64,000 bases of DNA, taken from assembly GCA_902363805.1 (NCBI GenBank), contig CABJBF010000005.1:62001-126000 (forward strand), in the 5' to 3' direction. Of this stretch, positions 1 through 11,900 are shown one piece after another. A program made the translations under genes and the position numbers. The notes beneath the pieces were generated by a model, which ran no database searches, was not told the origin of the DNA, and saw only the letters and a list, made by a program, of their open reading frames with translations. Numbering within the stretch: the stretch's first letter is position 1; each line of letters opens with the position of its first letter. The DNA is from Eubacteriaceae bacterium. GTDB taxonomy: Bacteria; Bacillota; Clostridia; Lachnospirales; Lachnospiraceae.

Positions 1-180
1 TATAATATATTTCTTTTCTCCACTTACATCAAATTCATACACAATTCTGTTTTCTGATGTTCCATCAAACACAAACTTGTGAGTTTTATATTCTGCTGAC
101 TTTGGAATACCTGTTGCTTCCTTCGCCTCTCTAAATACTTGTCTTCTAGTAGAACTTTTACCCCTCTTGACATAAAGTCT
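1..180 (-). pseudogene. Rhs-type toxin tip fragment, runs off the left edge
   Basis: On the minus strand a frame opens after a TAA at 181-183 and runs to position 1 without a stop. It encodes a stretch including FREAKEATGIPKS, YKTHKFVFDG and NRIVYEFDVSGEKKY. This resembles the C-terminal toxin module of polymorphic Rhs/CDI-type proteins, recognised from memory. There is no start codon, ribosome binding site or Rhs core in front of it, so it is a displaced or decayed tip. The rest lies outside the window. The bases 181-370 hold no gene I can support. Confidence 0.45.
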
Positions 181-373
181 TTACACTTATAACAATCCAA
201 GTCGATGCCCCTACATCGAAAAATGAATACACATTCCAAAGTCAACTGTGAAGTTTTCACAGCAGGAACAGAAATTCCGTGACCAGTATGACAATCTTGA
301 TTTATCTGATGGGCATAGAAAAGTGATAAAGCATTAGATAAAACGCCTCTTCCTTACTGGCACTTCTTTTTAC

Positions 374-825
374 TCACTGCAACTCTAATTCTTTTTTTAA
401 GTGTTCCAATTCAGAAACACTCATATCACATACACATATTTCAATAATATCATCTGTTTCTGACAATCCAAAATACACTTTATCCATTTTTATATACTTG
501 GAACTTTTTTTGTCTGATAATATTATTCTGGTACCATTAGAATACAAAATAGTTTTAAAAATAGGGCATTCAATATCATCACTATGAAAATTTATCTTTC
601 CATTTTCAAAATTCCCACCACTAGCTTATTCGTAGTTTCTGAATACTCCTTGCAAAGCAATAGCGTTATTCTTTTTAATAACTTACTCTTTATACCCACT
701 GTAAATTCCAATGAAGAAGTTTTATCTTTTGAATATGAAATATATTCAACCGCTTCCTCTTCCTTATTAAATATAATCTTCAAAGGAATATATTCTTCCA
801 ATTCCATCTCTAATATATCTTTCAT
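374..825 (-). pseudogene. Frameshifted small protein, probable immunity gene remnant
   Basis: A minus-strand gene starts at 825 behind a plausible ribosome binding site (AGGATG) and begins MKDILEMELEEYIPLK. It stops after 77 codons at 592. Directly beyond the stop another frame stays open to 374 and ends ELEHLKKELELQ. Adding one A to the short A run near 595-600 would join both parts into a protein of about 150 residues. I infer a single-base deletion in a small acidic protein, typical of immunity proteins beside toxin tips. The family is not recognised. Confidence 0.45.
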
Positions 826-838
826 ATTCTTCTACATC

Positions 839-980
839 CTAATGCCATCCATTAAACTGTGCATGTTTTATTACTGGCAACTGTCCTGCTTGTCTTAGCC
901 GAGCAAATATAACTTCCTAATTACCTTGAGTAATCTTTTCTCCATTAACCTCTATCTCAAATGATTTTGGAATATTTCAG
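839..980 (-). pseudogene. Rhs toxin tip remnant, broken
   Basis: Two short minus-strand pieces in different frames lie just upstream of the preceding remnant. One reads IPKSFEIEVNGEKITQ and ends in TAG. The other reads ARLRQAGQLPVIKHAQFNGWH and ends at 839. Their order, a basic C-terminal end followed by a small acidic gene, matches a toxin-immunity pair. The IPKSFEIEVNG piece recalls the start of known Rhs tip domains, but this is weak evidence. Confidence 0.3.
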
Positions 981-1127
981 ATTAGTACGATCAAAATGAT
1001 TTATAACAGTAATATGATATTTATACAAGATTGTGTAGATAGTGAAATTTACAAAAGGCTAATAGAAAATCTACCAGCCTTTTGCTTGTGATATGGCTTA
1101 TTTTTTCTAACATATTTATTACAGTAA

Positions 1128-1265
1128 CTAATTAAAATATGCTTCTAATACATTTTCTAGTTCAAGCAATTTATATTTATATTTTTTCATCTCTTTATCC
1201 TTAATTAACCGTTTAACAAAAAGCATTAATTCACCAAAATAAAGAACATCTTCCTTTGGATGTCT
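1128..1265 (-). pseudogene. Short orphan fragment, possible immunity remnant
   Basis: A minus-strand frame opens after a TAA at 1266-1268 and ends at a TAG at 1128. It encodes about 45 residues rich in Lys, Leu and Glu (KDKEMKKYKYKLLELENVLE). There is no start codon. It lies directly beyond the end of the immunity candidate at 1283-1570 and looks like the tail of another small gene. The bases between 980 and 1128 hold nothing I can support. Confidence 0.25.
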
Positions 1266-1282
1266 TTAATGTAGAGAGATCA

Positions 1283-1570
1283 TTAAAATGATTGACACTC
1301 CTTGCAATAATAATTGTCTGCGTCTTTTACTAACTTCAAAAAGACATCATCAGCACAGAGTTCATCATAATCCGAAATACCTCTAATGAGTCCCATCAAA
1401 GCTCCATTTGAATTTCTTATTGTTCTATTTTGAATAGCAATAATTAATTTATTTATATATTCCTTATATTGTTTCAAATATTCTATTGTAACATTACTTT
1501 CTAAACACATAGTATCAATATATTCATTTATAGCTTTCAACTTTCCTTCTAATATATCATATTTATTCAT
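1283..1570 (-). CDS. Candidate immunity protein for the orphan Rhs tip
   Basis: This 95-residue protein starts MNKYDILEGKLKAINEYI behind the ribosome binding site AGAAGGAAAT. It begins 12 bases after the stop of the orphan Rhs tip at 1583. It has no signal peptide or membrane segment and is mostly helical and charged. It ends in a pair of Cys residues (YYCKECQSF). Tight spacing downstream of a toxin tip is the usual place for a cognate immunity gene, which is the whole basis for the call. The family is not recognised. Confidence 0.55.
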   Translation of the reverse strand: MNKYDILEGKLKAINEYIDTMCLESNVTIEYLKQYKEYINKLIIAIQNRTIRNSNGALMGLIRGISDYDELCADDVFLKLVKDADNYYCKECQSF

Positions 1571-1582
1571 ATTTCCTTCTTT

Positions 1583-2671
1583 CTATGGCAATGGTCTTGT
1601 CTCTAAAACCCAACCATCATCAAACTGCTCAAATAGTATCTGTAGTCCCCCACCAGGTCTTGATTCTATTGCTCCAACTTGTTCCCTTGCAGTTCCAATT
1701 GCGTATTTAATCTTTGTTCCTGCTGATATTTTAGCAATAGATACATTATCTCTTGCTCCCCAATTGCTCAACAACGCCATTTGATTCATGTAATCATCTA
1801 CTGTACTAATTCCATTTGCCTCATCAAAAGTAGTCCAATATTTCAAACTTCTTCCATTACCTACTTCAGCATTCGAGTGAAATTGAACTAAATATAAATC
1901 TTCATCGATAACATTTTTTATCTTATATCCAGCATTAAAGTTAGCTAATTCACTATCAAATTGTTTAGAGTAATCCCATACTTTACCTGATGTTCTACCA
2001 CCCTCATACGACGCACTTCCTGCTTCATCTGCCATAAACCCTGCTAGTTTTCCACTCTTTGCAGCATTTTGTATTCCTGCCACTCCAAGCCCTGCTCCTG
2101 CAAACATGTAGCCGTTTGCTGCTCCGTTTATGACCGTGTCCTTTAATTCTGATTTGCTGAAACTTCCGTTGTTTAATGCATATATGCTGTAAAATGCTCC
2201 GTCTGTTACAGCCGATATTCCTGCTGACGCTATTACCGCTTGTGCTATTGCGGCTGCTCCCACTCCACTTGCTCCTGCAATTATTATTCCTGTTGTTCCA
2301 ATGGCTGCCTTTGCCCATGTAGGCATGTTATCTATTTCGCAGCATACCCTTGTGTAAAATCCAAGTCCGCCTGCCACTCCGCTCTTTACAACGTTGAAGG
2401 CTGTTCTTCCTGCATTTCCAAGTGTGCTTATGTATGAACATCCGTCAGGATCTATGTAATACAGCGGATTGTCTCCGCAATAAATGTAACCGTTCTGGGT
2501 TAGGGTTTCATATACATTTCCTGCTTTAGGGTCCTTCTGTATAAATTCCCTGTCTGTGGAATTGTACATTCTTGCTCCCGCATTCCAGTAGCCTGTTGTT
2601 TCATCATAAACATATCCGGTGTTGTATTCCGCAAGGTCATTGTATTCTTCACTAGTCTTTACATTAACACA
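1583..2671 (-). pseudogene. Displaced Rhs C-terminal tip cassette (alternative toxin)
   Basis: The frame opens after a TGA at 2672-2674 and has no start before an internal ATG at 2569. It encodes the end of the Rhs core (TGYVYDETTGYWNAGARMYN, then DPDG), a hydrophobic Ala/Gly-rich pre-toxin region and a unique 130-residue tip ending LETRPLP. The part from about 1988 to 2617 is almost identical to the same region of the full-length Rhs gene (about 3364-3995). Only the tips differ. This is the expected form of a silent tip that could be swapped into the expressed gene by recombination across the shared segment. The first residues (EEYNDLAEYN) differ from the full-length gene, so the cassette probably came from another Rhs copy. 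Confidence 0.75.
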
Positions 2672-2688
2672 TCAGTGTTAAGATGCTC

Positions 2689-2719
2689 CAAGTCGGCAAG
2701 AATACCCCTTGCCGACTTG
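2689..2719. repeat. Perfect 12-bp inverted repeat at the junction of two tip cassettes
   Basis: CAAGTCGGCAAG (2689-2700) and CTTGCCGACTTG (2708-2719) pair perfectly around a 7-base loop. The hairpin sits between the immunity gene of the main Rhs and the displaced tip cassette. Neither strand has a T run right after it, so it is not a canonical terminator. It may still end the Rhs transcript or mark a recombination joint. Confidence 0.6.
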
Positions 2720-2744
2720 CTCTTCACTTCATTTTCTAATGCTA

Positions 2745-2966
2745 TCACTCAAGAAATTTTTTATAAAACTCTTCTTCCACATATGTTTCTGCAAAGCATT
2801 GAACTACATCATATGAATAGTTTCCTCCTTTTGCATATGTAATATTCATAACATCTTCTGTAATCTTATCAAGGACATCATCGCTAACGCAAATATTTCT
2901 TTGTGATAACTCTTTTCTTACGATTTCTGTGCACATTTTATAATCATTAGCATTTGAAAAAAGCAT
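2745..2966 (-). CDS. Candidate immunity protein of the full-length Rhs toxin
   Basis: This 73-residue protein begins MLFSNANDYKMCTEIVRKEL behind a strong ribosome binding site (AAAGGAGG, 5 bases before the ATG). It starts 11 bases after the stop of the Rhs gene, so the two are almost certainly cotranscribed. It is acidic and soluble with no signal peptide. Position and size fit a cytoplasmic immunity protein that neutralises the tip encoded at 2978-3800. No family is recognised. Confidence 0.6.
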   Translation of the reverse strand: MLFSNANDYKMCTEIVRKELSQRNICVSDDVLDKITEDVMNITYAKGGNYSYDVVQCFAETYVEEEFYKKFLE

Positions 2967-2977
2967 AGTAACCTCCT

Positions 2978-5900
2978 TTATCGTGACAAGTCCTTAAGAC
3001 TATTAAGCTTTATTTTTTGATATGTGAGTGCCTGTGTTGCACCTCCATGACCATACTTAGGAAAATCCTTAGTAATTGGTTCTAACCAACTTGCTTGTCC
3101 CCACTTTCCGTTTGGCACTCTAATATCATCAATAATTTGCAATGTATCAAACGAACCACGAATAGATGCATCGTGTGGCACTTGAAGTCTGCCTGGAGTA
3201 GGTACATCAAATTTATCAAAAGTGATATATGTTCCACTAGGGTTGGCTGGTATTTCCATTGTATTTTTTAGCGAATCCATGTAACTTGCCTCCGCTGGCA
3301 TGTATCTATATCCAGTAGCAGGTACAATCTCTCCGTTAGGTTTAACATAAAAATCAGTCTTGACAGATGTTCTACCACCCTCATATGACACACTTCCAGC
3401 TTCATCTGCCATAACCCCTGCAAGTTTTCCACTCTTTGCAGCATTTCGTATTCCTGCCACTCCAAGCCCTGCTCCTGCAAACATGTAGCCGTTTACTGCT
3501 CCGTTTATGACCGTGTCCTTTAATTCTGATTTGCTGAAACTTCCATTGTTTAATGCATATATGCTGTAGAATGCTCCGTCTGTTGCCGCGGATATTCCTG
3601 CTGACGCTATTACTGCTTCCGCTATTGCGGCTGCTCCTACTCCACTTGCTCCTGCAATTATTATTCCTGTTGTTCCTACGGCCGCCTTTGCCCATGTCGG
3701 CATGTTATCTATTTCACAGCATACCCTTGCATATAATCCAAGTCCGCCTGCCACTCCACTCTTTACAACATTGAAAGCTGTTCTTCCTGCATTTCCAAGT
3801 GTACTTATGTATGAACATCCGTCAGGATCTATGTAATACAGCGGATTGTCTCCACAATAAATGTAACCGTTCTGGGTTAGGGTTTCATGTACATTTCCTG
3901 CTTTAGGGTCCTTCTGTATAAATTCCCTGTCTGTGGAATTGTACATTCTTGCTCCCGCATTCCAGTAGCCTGTTGTTTCATCATAAACATATCCGGTATA
4001 ACTTTTTGAAATGTTTATTCCGTTAAGTTTACTGCTTACCGTTTCTGTTTCCGGCTTTCCCCATGCATCATACTCTGTTTTCGCTGCAACCTCTGCATTT
4101 TCATCCAGTGCCCATCTTGTGCTTCCGAGTCTGTCCGTATAGAGACTGTAAGCCTGTGCTTTCGCATTTTCACTGTTTTTTGTTACATCCGCATATGCTC
4201 TTTCCCTGTTTCCTGCATATGTATACCTTACAATTGTACCATCTGATTCCTTTTCTTCAAGCAGTACGGGATATTTTTCCGTGTAGTCCCACACATACTC
4301 TTTTTCCTTTTTCTTCTTTTTGATTAGTCCTGTTGTAATTGTTTCTCTTGTTCTGTTTCCAAGGCCGTCATATGTGTATGCCGTCTTTTCCGAAATTCCT
4401 TTTTTTATTTCACTTACGGTTCCATCCATAAGCGAACTAATCTCATAAGTTTTTATTTCTTTTTCAGGATTTACCGTTCTTTTCGCCGTTCCGTTTTCGC
4501 TGTATTTGTTTGAACGTTTTATGCTAAATACTGAGCTTCCCTTTTTTGTAATCTGCTGATTTAAATTATTGTAAGTGTATGTTGTGGACTTCTTTCCATT
4601 TGTTTCCTTAATAAGGTTTCCAACATCATCATATGTGTATGTAACTGTTTTGTCTCCTCCCTCTGCTACAAGCCTGTTCAGGTTGTCATATTCATATGTC
4701 GATGTTTTCTTTTTACCGGTTATGATTCCGCTTTCATAATGTTTTGTTACATTTCCGTTTAAATCATATTCATATGATTCTATTAATTTAGAATCTTCAT
4801 CTTCTTTTTGACTTACCGTAAGCACATTTCCATATATGTCATATGTGCTTTCCTGTGTCTCTTTTCCTTCTGTTTTTGTTATTCTGTTATTATCACTATC
4901 ATATGTGTATGTGGTCTTTTTATCGCCGTCTGTAACTTCCGTTAAATTTTTGTTTCCATCATATGTGTAGCTTACCTTTTTGCCGTCCGTATACGTAATC
5001 CCTGTCTTGTTTCCGTCATTGTCATAACTGTACTTTACTGTTTTTCCATTTTCATAAACTGTTTCTGTTATTCTGTCAAGTTCATCCCTTACATATGATA
5101 TTGTTCCACTAGCCGTTGACATTGCTGTCTGATAGTCGTTTTTATTATATTCATATGTTGTGGTCTTTCCGTCTACTGTTTTTTTAGTACAGTTATTAAC
5201 GGCATCATAACTGTATGATGTTACGACTTTTCCACTGTTATTTTTTACCGTTACAAGGTTTCCATTTAAGTCATATTCATAACTTTCCTTTTTGCCCAAG
5301 GCATCTGTTTTACATATAAGGTTATTATTTCCATCATATGAATATGTTGTTACTTCATCCGCCTTGCTATTTCCCTTTTTTCTGTGAAGCGTCTTTTTTG
5401 TAAGATTTCCAACTCCATCATATTCATACTCCGTACTTATTCCATTTGCATCAACAGTTTTTGTCATTCTGTCATCTTTATCATAAATATACGTCATAGT
5501 ATTGCCTTTTTTATCTGTATATGATGTTTTATTTCCGTGTACATCATATTCAAATTTTTCCATACTATTATCAGAATATGTTATTGATGTAAGTCTTCCT
5601 TCTTTGTCATATGTATACTTTTCACTGCTTCCTGTCTTTATTTTTTCTGTGCAGTTTCCTTCTTTGTCATACTTATATGTTGTGACATTTCCATTTCCGT
5701 CTGTCTCTGTCTTCAAATTTCCACTTTCGTCATATGAGTACTGTGTTATGACATTATTTGCCGAAACTTTCTTTGTCATACGATTCATCGAATCATATTC
5801 CATTGTAACAGTATTATTTCGACCATCTGTTATTTTTACAATGTTTCCATTGCCATCATATTCATATGCTTGTTTTACACCCTGAGGATTTTTGTATTCT

Positions 5901-8900
5901 GTTACGTTACCATTTGCATCATAACTCCATACAGACACATTTCCATTTGCATCTGTTTTCTTTACAGGATTGTTATTTTCATCATATTCATATAATGTAA
6001 TATTTCCTTTGGCATCTTTCTCGCTTATTACATTTCCATTTGCGTCATAACTGTATTCTGTTATTTCTCCTTCAGGATTTGTAATCTTAATCAGACGATT
6101 ATTTAGGTCGTATGTATAATTTGTAATCTTATTATTTTCATCTGTTTTTTCTATGATGTTTCCAACACCGTCATATTTATATGATGTAATGTATCCTTCA
6201 CCTGATATTGTTTCCACAATTCTTCCAAGCTTATCATATACATATTTCTTTGTTCCTATTGCATCTGTTTCTTCTGACAAAAGATTATTTTCATTATATT
6301 TCTTTGTTATGACTAAATCCTGTTTTTCGTTAACTTCAATCTGATTTCCATTTTCGTCATATTTATAAGTTGTTATGTTTCCTTCTTTATCAACATATTT
6401 ACTTATTTTATTTTCTGCGTTGTATTCATACTGTTCAACGTTTTCTTTTTCGTCTGTTATTTGTATAACATTACTATTTTTATCATACTTATAACTTATG
6501 GCTGTTCCATTAGGGTTTATAATTTGTGTTATGTTCCCGATAGCGTCGTATGTATATTGTGTCTTTTCTTTCTGAGCATCAGTTATTAAAATAACCTGTC
6601 CATATCTATCGTATTCATATTCTGTCTTTCTGTTTTCAGGCTCTGTAATCCTTATTAAGTTGCCATCCTTATCATAATTATATGTTGTATTACCATATAA
6701 TGTTTTCTTTTCAATAAGTCTGTTTTCCTTGTCATAAACATATTCTGTTGTATTTCCATTTTTATCTGTTTCTTTAATAAGGTTTAAGTTACCGTCATAT
6801 TCATATCTGACACTATTTCCCAATGGGTCCGTCTGCTTTGTAACCATTCCAAGAGCATTATAAGTGTATGTTGTTTTTCCTCCATTTTCGTCTGTCTCTT
6901 CAATTACCTGTCCCTTAGAATCATACTTATATTGTTTGTTTTTCTTATATGGGTCTTTGGTTTCTACCAGATTTCCTTTGGAATCATATTTATAATTCCA
7001 TGAATTTCCGGATGCATCTGTTTTTGATATTACATTTCCATATTTATCATATGTATATGTCGTCTCATATCCCAAACCGTCAGTTATCTTCGTAAGATTT
7101 CCTGCTATATCATAAGTATATTTACTCTTTACGCCTAAAGCATTTGTTTTTTCTGTCTTCTTTCCCTGCTTATTATAGGTATTTAATGTTTTGTTTCCAT
7201 TTTTGTCTGTCTGTGAAATAGTATATCCATTTTTATCTACTTCATATGTTGTTTCATTACCTAATGCATCTGTTTCTTTTAAAAGCTTTCCTGCTAAAGA
7301 ATAAGTAAACTTTGTTTTCTCTCCATTTCCGTTAGTTTCCTCAGTTTTTCTTCCAAGTTTGTCATACTTATACTTTATTGTATTTTTGCTTCCATCACTT
7401 ACTGCTGCCCTTTGAAATGAGTCTGTGTATGAATAGCTTATTACATTTCCCTGTCCACTTTTTTCTCTTATTACATTTCCAAATGAATCGTATGTATAAG
7501 TTACACTATTCCCTAATCCATCAGTTTCCTTTATAAGATTTCCTCTGGTATTATATTCATAATTTGTTACTGAATCTATTGCATTTCTGTAAGTTATGAC
7601 TTTACCTTTGGAATTATACTTATATGATTCTGATGTATTATCAGGATATACAATATTAGTAACATTTCCATAAATATCATATGAATATGTTGTTGTTCCA
7701 TAACTATCTGTTTTTTCAACTAATTGTCCAAAAGCATTATAGTCATATGTTGTTGTATCCTGTTCTACATCTTCTATTATGTAAAAATCCTCATTATACT
7801 TTATTGTGTGAACATTTCCACTCTCACTTTTACAACTGTTTTCTCTTTTTTCATCGTCATATGTAAATGTATATTCTCCGGAATCAGCAACCTTTTGTTT
7901 TATAACTCTTCCTATGCTGTCATATTCATTTTTTACATATTCGTTTCCTTCATAATCAGTCATTAATGTTAAGTTGTTATTCTCATTGTATTCATATGCG
8001 CAACTGTCACCATCTGCATTCGTTACCTTCACAAGATTTCCTGATTTGTATTCGTATTTAACTTCTATTCCATTTATAGATGCATTAACAATATAATTTC
8101 CTTCCCAACTGTATTTTAAAATTCCCGCATTACTTTTTATCTGAGTCAATTTATTGTTATCATAACTGAAATTAGTAACCCATCCATCTTCTTCGGTAAT
8201 TTTTATTAATTTTCCTTCTTTGTCAAACTGATATTCTTTTCCTTTTTCTTTATAAAAATATATATCTTCATTTTTTATAAGTTCCTTCTGATTATCTGTC
8301 TGGCATGTATACTCACCTGTTCCATCATCCTTAAATACAATTTGTCCGCCTGTAGGTATATAAATAATTACGCAGTTATCTTCATACACTGCCCTGTAAT
8401 CATATTCGTTACTCCAGCCATTTCCAAAACCTGTATTTGTATTAAAATTTCCTGAGTTATAATATCTTTTTACCGGAATGCTATACTTTGCAACACTCTC
8501 TAAATCAGTGTATGTGTAATTAAACTCTCCTGTAAGCAAATCTACAGGATCTCCATCATTTGCATTAACACCATTTGTTTTATCAACATATCCTTTTAAT
8601 TGAATTGGATTTAGTTTCACATGCACTTCATATGGTATTGATGCATTACTTCCCGGCAAAGTTTTCATAATCATGCTTATAAGTTCGTAATATGCTTCAT
8701 CTCCATTTTTGTCCTTAAACTGTATCTGAGTTGTATATTTTATTGTAATTTTTTCACCCGGTGCTAACTCATCTACCTTCTTATAGGTATTTTTTGCACA
8801 ATCGACAAACACTCTCCCATCATTTGAATACTGCTTTTCGCTATCAAAATATAACTGCATTCCGTTAATTGTTTTGTTAGATGTATTTGTATATGTATAT

Positions 8901-11900
8901 GTTATTGTGTACAAATCTCCTGTATATGTATATTTATTTACATACACATCAAGCTTTAATGAGCTTCCTGCTATTACCCACAAACTTTCCCTACAGGCAT
9001 AATCATATCTAAATTGATATGGTTCTACTTCTCCTTTATCATCTTTCATTTCACCTTCAACTGTTACACTTATTTTGTATTCTCCGTCTTTGTCCCCTCG
9101 TACATACCAGTTTACAGCTTTGTTTTCTCCACTTTCAATTTTTCCAATCTCTTTCTTTTCGCTATTATCTTCACCTGCAGCCATTGCTGCTAATGAAAGT
9201 CCTTCCGGCAAATTAATTTTCGCATTGCAATTATCTACATATTCACATTTAGAATTATTAACAACCAGTACCTGAACGTCAAACATATCCTTCAACCACT
9301 TAGTCGTTCCATCTACAACTAAATAATATACTGTACCATTTCCGTCTGCCTTTATTGGTTCTATATAAAAATTGTCTTCTCTTGATGAAGCAGCTTCACC
9401 TCCACCTTTATTTTCATTTTTAACAATATCTCCTTTTTCATTTACATAGAAATTAACAGGAAAAGTCATTTTGTTAAATACCAATTTAGTTGAATATTTA
9501 AATATTTTTTTGTTTTCATCACTGTCTGTATCAATTCCTGCTTCTACTATTTCACTATACGACATTTCTTTATAGCTTACATCTGCCTGTATTGTGTCTT
9601 TAGAACTTAAATACAGATTTATTTTCTTTGATGTTTCACCCATATTAAGGCTTGTCGCCCTGCTATAATATCCGTTTGCATAAGCAACAATTGAATAACT
9701 CTCATTTCCTTTTAAATAGTAATTATACTTTCCATTATTAGCTGTTTTTCCTGAACTGATTATTTCGTTTTTACTATTTACAATATAAACCTCAGCATTA
9801 CCTATAGGTGCTTCTGTATTTGTATCCGTAACAGTTAATCCTAACTGATACATTCCCTCTGCCGTTCCATCCGCTGTTATTTTTAATTTTTTTGTATTAG
9901 TCTGTCCTTTTGTATCGGTTACTGTCAACAATACTATGTAATCACCTGGCTGAAGATATTCATGCTTTACTGTTTTCCCCGTTTTTTGTGTTCCATCTCC
10001 AAAATCCCATGAATATTTTACAATTCCCCTATCATCCATAGACTTATCGGCACTAAATGTATATTTTTGTGCTATATGAATCTTTTTATGTTCAAATGTA
10101 ATTACTGCAGTAGGTGCTTCATCTTTATAATTAGCAGAAAATTCTATCTGCTCTACGTTTTCTTCTCCCACTTCAAAATTTACTGTTTTTGAGTTATCCT
10201 GCTCATATTTGTCTGGAACTGTTTTCTGTTTTAATTTATATTTTCCTGCAACAAGATTGTCTATAACGATTTTTCCGTTTTCGTCACTTGCTTCTGTAGT
10301 TCCTAAATATTTATTACTATCATCATCTTTATATAGGGCAAGTTCCATTCCCTGTATGTTTTCTCCCTTTTCGTCTTTACATACTACTTCCTTTTTATAT
10401 ACTTTTGTTGCTATTCCTATTTCATTATTTATAGCTACCAACTTAGAATCAGCAACTAAGTTACTTGTGTTTTCCAGTTTTATTCCCTCATCGGAAACAA
10501 GCTTATATGCCAGACTTTCGCCCAATACATTTGTAAATTCAGCTACTTTTCTAAATTCATTTTCATTTTTTTCATCTGTTGTTATGTTTAACGCACTTTG
10601 TTTATCCATGTGATAAAGTAATTCTTTATCAATAGTTATATATTTATCCTTAATTAAATGTATATTTCCATTTATCTGAACATTTTCCTTTAATTCCAAT
10701 GTACCATTTTGTAAAATGGCATTTCCCATATTTATTTTACCATTTTTATCATTTACAACATTTCCACTAATTTCGACATCATCCATAACAATATTTCCAT
10801 CATTATAGATTGCCCCACCTCTATTGGATGTATTATTTTTTATTTCACATTGCTCAATATTTACGTTAGAATTTCCCTGTACATAAATTCCTCCGCCTCT
10901 GTTTGCCTTATTGTTTTCTATTATATTTTTATTTGTTTCTATTTTTCCAAATTCAGTATCATATGTTCCGGGCTTTAAGAAACTGACATTGTTTCCGGCA
11001 ATATATACATTTCCATTGTTTACCGAGTTATTATTTACATTTAATCCTGCTATAATTGTTTTTCCTTTACCCGTAATAGTAATCGCACCACTTACGTTTT
11101 TACTTACATTTTTGACTTCCGTGTTATAAATTGAACAGTTACCTGAATTATTTAAATAAATAGCATTTCCATTCCAATTTGCATAATTTCCGTCAAACAG
11201 ACAGTCTTTCATATAGACTATGCCTCCACCAACTAAACCACAGGCAACAGCTCCACCGTACCATTTACAGCCATTGTTTATGAAAGTTGTTCCTTCTATG
11301 TATGCCGTTCCTGATGCATACAGTCCTCCTCCATAATAACTTCCCCAGTTGTTTCTTACTACTCCGCCTTTTACATGTGATAATCCCTCAATGCTTATAG
11401 CACCTCCATATCCTCCCCATGTTATGTTGCTGTTTTCTGAAATTTCGGATGCATTATCCATGTTTAGCTTTGCCGAATTAAGAATTATTGTCGAGCTGTT
11501 TGAACTAAAATTTTTAATTGTTGCATTATTGAGGTTTATTTCCCCTCTTACATAAAAAGGTGTTTTACCATATTCAGCTTTTATATCTGTTCCGTCAATA
11601 TCTATATTTTTTAAGTTTAACACTCCACCTTTTTTTATATCTATAAATCTAGATGTTTCCTTAACATTTATTGTTACATGTTCCTGTCCTTCAATTGTTA
11701 ATTTTTGATTTTCATTTATCTGTATAAATTCATTTGCTTCAATGTCCTGTAATATAGTTACTACACCGTCACCATCATTTGTACTTAAAGCCTCATTTAC
11801 AGCTTCTTTTAAAGTATCAAAATACTTATCATTGCACCTGATTACTCCTGTATCTGCGAATGCCTCTTTACTTATTCCTCCCGCAACAATTGTCATTACC

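Noticed and set aside
584..898. Plus-strand open frame of 104 codons
   Set aside because: It is antisense to the better supported minus-strand remnant, is unlike the strand bias of the region and has no good ribosome binding site.
3950..8200. Many short spaced repeats that look like a CRISPR array at first sight
   Set aside because: They are in frame, variable and translate to YD repeats of the Rhs protein; there are no cas genes.
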